Positions 58,201 to 64,000 of a stretch of DNA of 64,000 nucleotides are shown here, one piece after another. The notes under the pieces are model-generated. The model saw only the letters and a list, made by a program, of their open reading frames with translations, did not search any database and was not told the DNA's origin. A program made the translations under genes and the position numbers. This DNA is from Nemertoderma westbladi (Eukaryota; Xenacoelomorpha; Nemertodermatida; Nemertodermatidae). How positions within the stretch are numbered: position 1 is the stretch's first letter; every line of letters starts with the position of its first letter. The stretch is from assembly GCA_032718475.1 (NCBI GenBank), contig JAUCBJ010001142.1, positions 1 to 64,000 of the forward strand, in the 5' to 3' direction.

Positions 58201-60402
58201 CAGTAGGGTTAGGAATTAGTCACATTAGCCTGTGAGGTGCGTAGCAGTAGGGTTAGGAATTAGTCACATTAGCCTGGGAGGTGCGTAGCAGTAGGGTTAG
58301 GAATTAGTCTCACTAGCCTGGGAGGTGCGTAGCAGTAGGGTTAGGAATTAGTCACATTAGCCTGGGAGGTGCGTAGCAGTAGGGTTAGGAATTAGTCTCA
58401 CTAGCCTGTGAGGTGCGTAGCAGTAGGGTTAGGAATTAGTCTCACTAGTCTGTGAGGTGCGTAGCAGTAGGGTTAGGAATTAGTCACACTAGCCTAGGAG
58501 GTGCGTAGCACTAGGGTTAGGAATTAGTCACACTAGCCTAGGAGGTGCGTAGCAGTAGGGTTAGGAATTAGTCACACTAGCCTGTGAGGTGCGTAGCAGT
58601 AGGGTTAGGAATTAGTCACACTAGCCTGTGAGGTGCGTAGCAGTAGGGTTAGGAATTAGTCACACTAGCCTGGGAGGTGCGTAGCAGTAGGGTTAGGAAT
58701 TAGTCACACTAGCCTGTGAGGTGCGTAGCAGTAGGGTTAGGAATTAGTCACACTAGCCTGTGAGGTGCGTAGCAGTAGGGTTAGGAATTAGTCACACTAG
58801 CCTGTGAGGTGCATAGCAGTAGGGTTAGGAATTAGTCACACTAGCCTGGGAGGTGCGTAGCAGTAGGGTTAGGAATTAGTCACATTAGCCTGTGAGGTGC
58901 GTAGCAGTAGGGTTAGGAATTAATCACACTAGCCTGTGAGGTGCGTAGCAGTAGGGTTAGGAATTAGTCTCACTAGTCTGTGAGGTGCGTAGCAGTAGGG
59001 TTAGTAATTAGTCACATTAGCCTGTGAGATGCGTAGCAGTAGAGTTAGGAATTAGTCTCACTAGTCTGTGAGGTGCGTAGCAGTTGGGTTAGGAATTAGT
59101 CTCACTAGCCTGTGAGGTGCGTAGCAGTAGGGTTAGGAATTAGTCACACTAGCCTGTGAGGTGCGTAGCAGTAGGGTTAGGAATTAGTCACACTAGCCTA
59201 GGAGGTGCGTAGCAGTAGGGTTAGGAATTAGTCACACTAGCCTGTGAGGTGCGTAGCAGTAGGGTTAGGAATTAGTCAAACTAGTCTGTGAGGTGCGTAG
59301 CAGTAGGGTTAGGAATTAGTCACACTAGCCTGGGAGGTGCGTAGCAGTAGGGTTAGGAATTAGTCACATTAGCCTGTGAGGTGCGTAGCAGTAGGGTTAG
59401 GAATTAGTCACATTAGCCTGTGAGGTGCGTAGCAGTAGGGTTAGGAATTAGTCACATTAGCCTGGGAGGTGCGTAGCAGTAGGGTTAGGAATTAGTCTCA
59501 CTAGCCTGGGAGGTGCGTAGCAGTAGGGTTAGGAATTAGTCACATTAGCCTGGGAGGTGCGTAGCAGTTGGGTTAGGAATTAGTCACACTAGCCTGGGAG
59601 GTGCGTAGCAGTAGGGTTAGGAATTAGTCACACTAGTCTGTGAGGTGCGTAGCAGTAGGGTTAGGAATTAGTCACATTAGCCTGTGAGGTGCGTAGCAGT
59701 AGGGTTAGGAATTAGTCACACTAGTCTGTGAGGTGCGTAGCAGTAGGGTTAGGAATTAGTCACATTAGCCTGTGAGGTGCGTAGCAGTAGGGTTAGGAAT
59801 TAGTCACATTAGCCTGTGAGGTGCGTAGCAGTAGGGTTAGGAATTAGTCACATTAGCCTGGGAGGTGCGTAGCAGTAGGGTTAGGAATTAGTCACATTAG
59901 CCTGGGAGGTGCGTAGCAGTAGGGTTAGGAATTAGTCACACTAGCCTGGGAGGTGCGTAGCAGTAGGGTTAGGAATTAGTCACACTAGCCTGGGAGGTGC
60001 GTAGCAGTAGGGTTAGGAATTAGTCACATTAGCCTGTGAGGTGCGTAGCAGTAGGGTTAGGAATTAGTCACATTAGCCTGGGAGGTGCGTAGCAGTAGGG
60101 TTAGGAATTAGTCTCACTAGCCTGGGAGGTGCGTAGCAGTAGGGTTAGGAATTAGTCTCACTAGCCTGGGAGGTGCGTAGCAGTAGGGTTAGGAATTAGT
60201 CACACTAGCCTGGGAGGTGCGTAGCAGTAGGGTTAGGAATTAGTCACATTAGCCTGTGAGGTGCGTAGCAGTAGGGTTAGGAATTAGTCACATTAGCCTG
60301 TGAGGTGCGTAGCAGTAGGGTTAGGAATTAGTCTCACTAGCCTGTGAGGTGCGTAGCAGTAGGGTTAGGAATTAGTCTCACTAGCCTAGGAAGAGCGTAG
60401 CT
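52289..60402. repeat. 44-bp satellite array, block 2 (about 184 monomers)
   Basis: Same monomer and orientation as block 1. It is one array split by the BEL element. It is richer in CACATTAG and CTCACTAG variants and lacks the long TTGGG/CAAAC runs of block 1. The last monomer decays at CTAGCCTAGGAAGAGCGTAG (about 60382-60401) into single-copy DNA. Confidence 0.99.
53290..55415. repeat. 1064-bp tandem duplication inside satellite block 2
   Basis: The 8-base-longer monomer with CAGTACAGCAGTAGGG occurs at 53427 and 54491, and the variant CTCACATTATCC at 54201 and 55265. Both pairs are 1064 bp apart (24 monomers plus 8 bases). Intervening monomer variants follow the same order in both copies. 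Edges are approximate. Confidence 0.88.
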
Positions 60403-60952
60403 GGCCAAGTATACCCTTTCACTCTGTACAAAAAACTACAGGCGTCAGAGTCGTTATAATTTTCCTGCAGGGTACCACGTGGGCCATGACAATGGTGTAT
60501 TTCCTAACCTGAATTTTAACAGCTCTATCTATTATTTTTTACACCTTGAAAAAAAAATAGCTGTGATCTATAAATCATTGTAGTACACAATATGAGGGGG
60601 GGTAGGGGGGGGGGGGGAACTGTAATTCCGCCGCGACCACAATGCATTACAGTAAAATTGCGTACAAAAACAGTGAAATAATTTAATCTTAACACTGGTT
60701 GAACATTTATTAAATTTCCTAATTAGTAAATTACCACATTTATAAAGGCTATGTAAAATATCAAGTTTTCATCAGTTGAGATGTGAATAATATGTCCCAG
60801 ATATTTATACTTAGTCACAGTTTCGAAAATTGCACCGCTAATATAAATCTGGTTATTTAATAAGGTTTTATATATCTTGGGGGTAAATAGCCTAAATTTA
60901 GATTTCTTAACGTTAATAATAATTGAATGTTCAAGGGCGTAATTTTCATATA
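60403..60952. other. Right flank of the satellite, no gene seen
   Basis: AT-rich DNA with an A-run near 60550 and a G-rich tract at about 60595-60617. Confidence 0.4.
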
Positions 60953-61857
60953 CACCATGTCCCAGAATATAGTGTCGTAATTCAGTGACATGCCCCCCCC
61001 CCCCTCCCCCCTAATTTTTCTACAAATCGTAATGAGATTGCATGAAATTTGAAACAGAGATAGTTTCACCTCCCAACCACTGACTGGGTGAGCCAGAATT
61101 TTTATTTTTGCTTTCAATCTTTAGCTACAAGCGTTTATAAAAGTGTCTCCAGCGATATTACACCAGTTACACCGCAGTTATTCTTCTACCATATAGCTGT
61201 TTGTTGGTACCAATGGAAAGCTGGCCCTGCAAGGATTTCAAATACTGTAACGCAATTTGAATTTCGTTGAAAAATAGCTGAGATATGGGCGTTCAAATGT
61301 TGCATGGTTATGCACCTGCGCGAGGCTATTTTATTCTATTTAATAAATGCATCATAATCTGGAATATTTTGTTTATCCAAATACGTAGCTGGGCAACAAT
61401 GCATTACATCTTTAATCATACTATTACGTAGCTATTCATACATTTAAAAAATGTTCCAGAATATGGTTTATTTATTAATAGAATAAAATAGCCTCGCGTC
61501 GTTGCAAAACCATGCAACATTTGAACGCCTCATATCTCAGCTATTTTTCAACGAAATTCAAATTGTGTTACATATTTGGAATCCTTGCAGGGCCAGCTTT
61601 CCATTGGTACCAACAAACAGCTATAAGGTAGAAGAATAACTGCGGTGTAACTGGTGTAATATCGCTGGAGACACTTTTTTTAAACGCTTGTAGCTAAAGA
61701 TTGAAAGCAAAAATAAAAATTCTGGCTCACCCAGTCAGTGGTCGGGAGGTGAAACTATCTCTGTTTCAAATTTCATGCAATCTCATTAAGATTTGTAGAA
61801 AAATTAGGGGGGAGGGGGGGGTACCTGAATAACGACACTATATTCTGGGACATGGTG
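60953..61857. mobile_element. Fold-back DNA transposon (MITE-like), 905 bp with arms of about 390 bp
   Basis: The left arm starts CACCATGTCCCAGAATATAG and the right arm ends with its reverse complement. The arms stay highly similar for about 390 bp each (about 60953-61345 and 61480-61857), around a short AT-rich centre. TA stands at both outer edges (60951-60952, 61858-61859), as expected for a Tc1/mariner-type target duplication. Both arms carry a homopolymeric C/G tract at the matching place. No transposase is present, so it would be a non-autonomous derivative. Confidence 0.8.
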
Positions 61858-61859
61858 TA

Positions 61860-62100
61860 ATTCTATTAGTTTTTTTTATACCATGAAATGAATTTGAAAT
61901 CAATCTGTTCTAAGAAAAACTGTTCTATTGACTTTAGTTTATTGTCTTGGTTAGATAGGTCTGCCACACTGTTATAATACAGTAAACATTCAACGGTACT
62001 GCAGAGCTTTTTTGGCACACAACCTCCCAACTTTTTGTGTACTAGCAAGTTCTTGTTACTTTTCTTTTAATGTTCTAAAGGTCTCTCCTCTATTTTATGT
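61860..62100. other. Short spacer, nothing recognised
   Basis: AT-rich with no supported gene. Small open frames here have no features. Confidence 0.4.
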
Positions 62101-62289
62101 CAAAATTAATTTTGTTCTAGAATAAATATATTTATCTGAAAATGAATTTTGTTCTAGAATAAATATATTTTATCTCAAAATGAATTTTGTTCTAGAATAA
62201 ATATATTTTATCTCAAAATTAATTTTGTTCTAGAATAAAATTATTTTATCTCAAAATTAATTTTGTTCTAGAATAAATATAATTTTTTC
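62101..62289. repeat. Minisatellite, period 37-38 bp, five copies
   Basis: GTTCTAGAATAAA recurs at 62114, 62151, 62189, 62227 and 62265, with TTTATCTCAAAATGAATTTT between. The last units differ by a few bases. Confidence 0.93.
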
Positions 62290-62503
62290 GGTATTTAGTT
62301 GCCCCCACCCCCCATTTATTGTAAATTTTTCCAAATCATCCCTTTCTGTCCTTTTTGATTAATGTTAAATATTGTTAGTGACAAGAGTTATTATCCAAGG
62401 TAGCTAGTGTTCTTTTTATGTTAGCTAGTGTTTTTTCTAATGGTAGCTACTGTAGTATTTTTGAAAAAAATATTATTTTTTAAGAATTCGTCGTTTATGA
62501 GTG

Positions 62504-62846
62504 TTAAGGCACTCGTTGTGGAATGATCTACCAGGGTCAATAACTCGAGCGCCATCTCTTGTCGTATTCCAACACAACCTGAAGAAACACTTTTTAGATA
62601 AACTTGCATCTACGGATATCTCTGTGTTCACAATAACATAGCGATTTTATTATGTTTCTATTACTTATAAACTTTATATTTTATCTACCTTTTATAACAG
62701 GGATCCCTATGGAAATGAGATGTAATTATCTCTTAGGGCTATCCTTAGCGGCTACATTTTTTTTCTTTTTGTTAATTTCTATCGTGATTTGTATTTATTT
62801 TAATTTGTAATCCGCTAATAAACAAGTTCAAGTTCAAGTTCAAGTT
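62504..62846 (+). mobile_element. 5'-truncated LINE: ORF2 C-terminus, 3' UTR and repeat tail
   Basis: Bases 62504-62641 read in one frame as the C-terminal end common in CR1/Jockey-like LINE proteins: LRHSLWNDLPGSI, then VVFQHNLKKHFLDKL, with a stop at 62639-62641. About 180 bp of 3' untranslated sequence follow and end in a short (CAAGTT)n tract at about 62824-62846, as in many LINE 3' ends. It is unrelated to the LINE tail at 10620. The 5' end is lost, and an in-frame stop lies at 62498. Confidence 0.7.
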
Positions 62847-64000
62847 CAGGCCATCGAGTTATATTCCCTTTCTCGGCCACTGGTGATAACCAGATTAAAG
62901 TTCTCTAAAACAATCTTAATGGATCGCAACAAACCTGGCGATTCTATGTCAAAGGACTTGATTAATGCAAACTTTGTAAGTAACTGCTTCGCACTAAGCA
63001 ACATCGCACAAGGCAAAACGTCGACTATGCACTTTTACTGCATATCATAATAATTAAATAATTTTGATTTTAGTTAAATTTAATTATAATTTACTCTGAT
63101 TTATTTACTTACCGGAACTTTATTGATGGTGAGAATCACCCGATGTACAATTTTAGATATTTTAAACTTGTCGGCAGAGTCAGAATTAACACAAATAATA
63201 AATATTGATTAATTTTAAGCAAAATCTGTATATAGATATTAATTTGAATGTTTAGCTAATCATTAAATATATATATTTATTGAAGCACTTTTAGAATGAA
63301 CAAAGAAACATCCTGTTTATCCATCATGAAACCTAAATACATATAAAGTTATACAAATGATTTCTTATTAATTATTAAGTAATTATTACTCATAAACAGA
63401 CAAAAAAAATATTAAAAAATAGTAATCTTAAATTGATACTTTTATGTTGATTAGTTCTTAACTAAAGGATAGAAAGAAATAGCGTTACAATATAAATTGA
63501 ACTGCATAATTTTACTGTATTGCTTCCATAGTTAATGTTACTGTAAATCAATATAATGTTCTAGAATATTTATTAGGTAACTAGAGAGCCGCTTATCTAC
63601 ACATACCAATATTGGATATTGTGTTCCGTTTTGGAAGTTGCACCGTCCACGCTTCACAGACACTAAAGTTGCAAGAACTTTTGAGTGGGTGCATGGATTT
63701 TGCTTAAGTTACTTGCGAACCTTTTCTACACTTGAAATGAACACATGAAATAAAGTTTAAGAAATTCCACCAAAAATATTTTCACACTTAGTTAACCTTT
63801 TACGCTGGTAAACAAATATAATCAACGCTATTTCAGTTACTTTTCCCTAGGGAAGAAAAGTACTCTTTTTTTTCTCCCGATTTATATATTCGATCGAAAA
63901 AGTAGAAATTGTTAGATGCTGAAGTAATATTCGGTAGGCCTATTCTATCTGGCGTCTCTTCTAAAAAGAGTCTTATCTTAACTGGCGTCAATCTATACCG
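62847..64000. other. Intergenic, no feature supported
   Basis: AT-rich single-copy-looking DNA to the window edge. No coding region, RNA gene or repeat family was recognised. Confidence 0.4.

Overview
The window looks like metazoan nuclear DNA, most likely from a marine invertebrate; the species cannot be named from sequence alone. The signs are AT-rich intergenic DNA, a BTB-BACK-Kelch gene, a spliced immunoglobulin-superfamily (Ig) receptor gene, several classes of eukaryotic retroelement and a 44-bp satellite that fills about 42% of the window. I see no bacterial operons, rRNA, tRNA or CRISPR arrays.

Layout. 1-3670: 5' part of a BEL/Pao LTR retrotransposon on the minus strand (start of gag, 2.3-kb leader, 1178-bp LTR). 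3671-6744: tandem duplication and AT-rich intergenic DNA. 6745-8577: single-exon Kelch-like protein, plus strand. 9207-10400: decayed Ty3/gypsy gag-protease fragment, minus. 10400-13531: interspersed and tandem repeats, including a 257-bp LINE tail whose empty site survives in a paralogous repeat copy, and a 224-bp AT-rich hairpin. 14597-20906: a two-exon Ig receptor gene on the minus strand whose 5-kb intron holds a GC-rich non-LTR-type retroelement (15861-19575) in antisense. 21482-39980 and 52284-60402: two blocks of one satellite, about 600 monomers together. 39981-52283: a complete, young BEL/Pao insertion that splits the satellite, with identical-length LTRs and a 5-bp target duplication. 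60953-61857: a fold-back DNA transposon. 62101-62846: a minisatellite and a truncated LINE end.

Genes and elements together. Only the Kelch gene and the Ig receptor look like host genes. The Ig receptor reads as signal peptide, three Ig-like regions, transmembrane helix and acidic tail once the exons are joined in phase 0. The 12.3-kb BEL element keeps gag, zinc knuckles and a protease motif, but reverse transcriptase, most of RNase H and integrase are not recognisable. It is recent (4 LTR differences in 1243 bp), so it was probably mobilised by proteins supplied in trans.

Most interesting signals: a reverse transcriptase carrying a roughly 180-residue tandem-repeat insert between palm motifs B and C; a satellite monomer whose core resembles degenerate TTAGGG repeats; a 92-bp perfect palindrome from one flipped satellite monomer, with the unflipped state preserved in a nearby duplicate; BEL copies that share leader and gag but not U3; and a conserved hairpin where a tRNA primer site would be expected.
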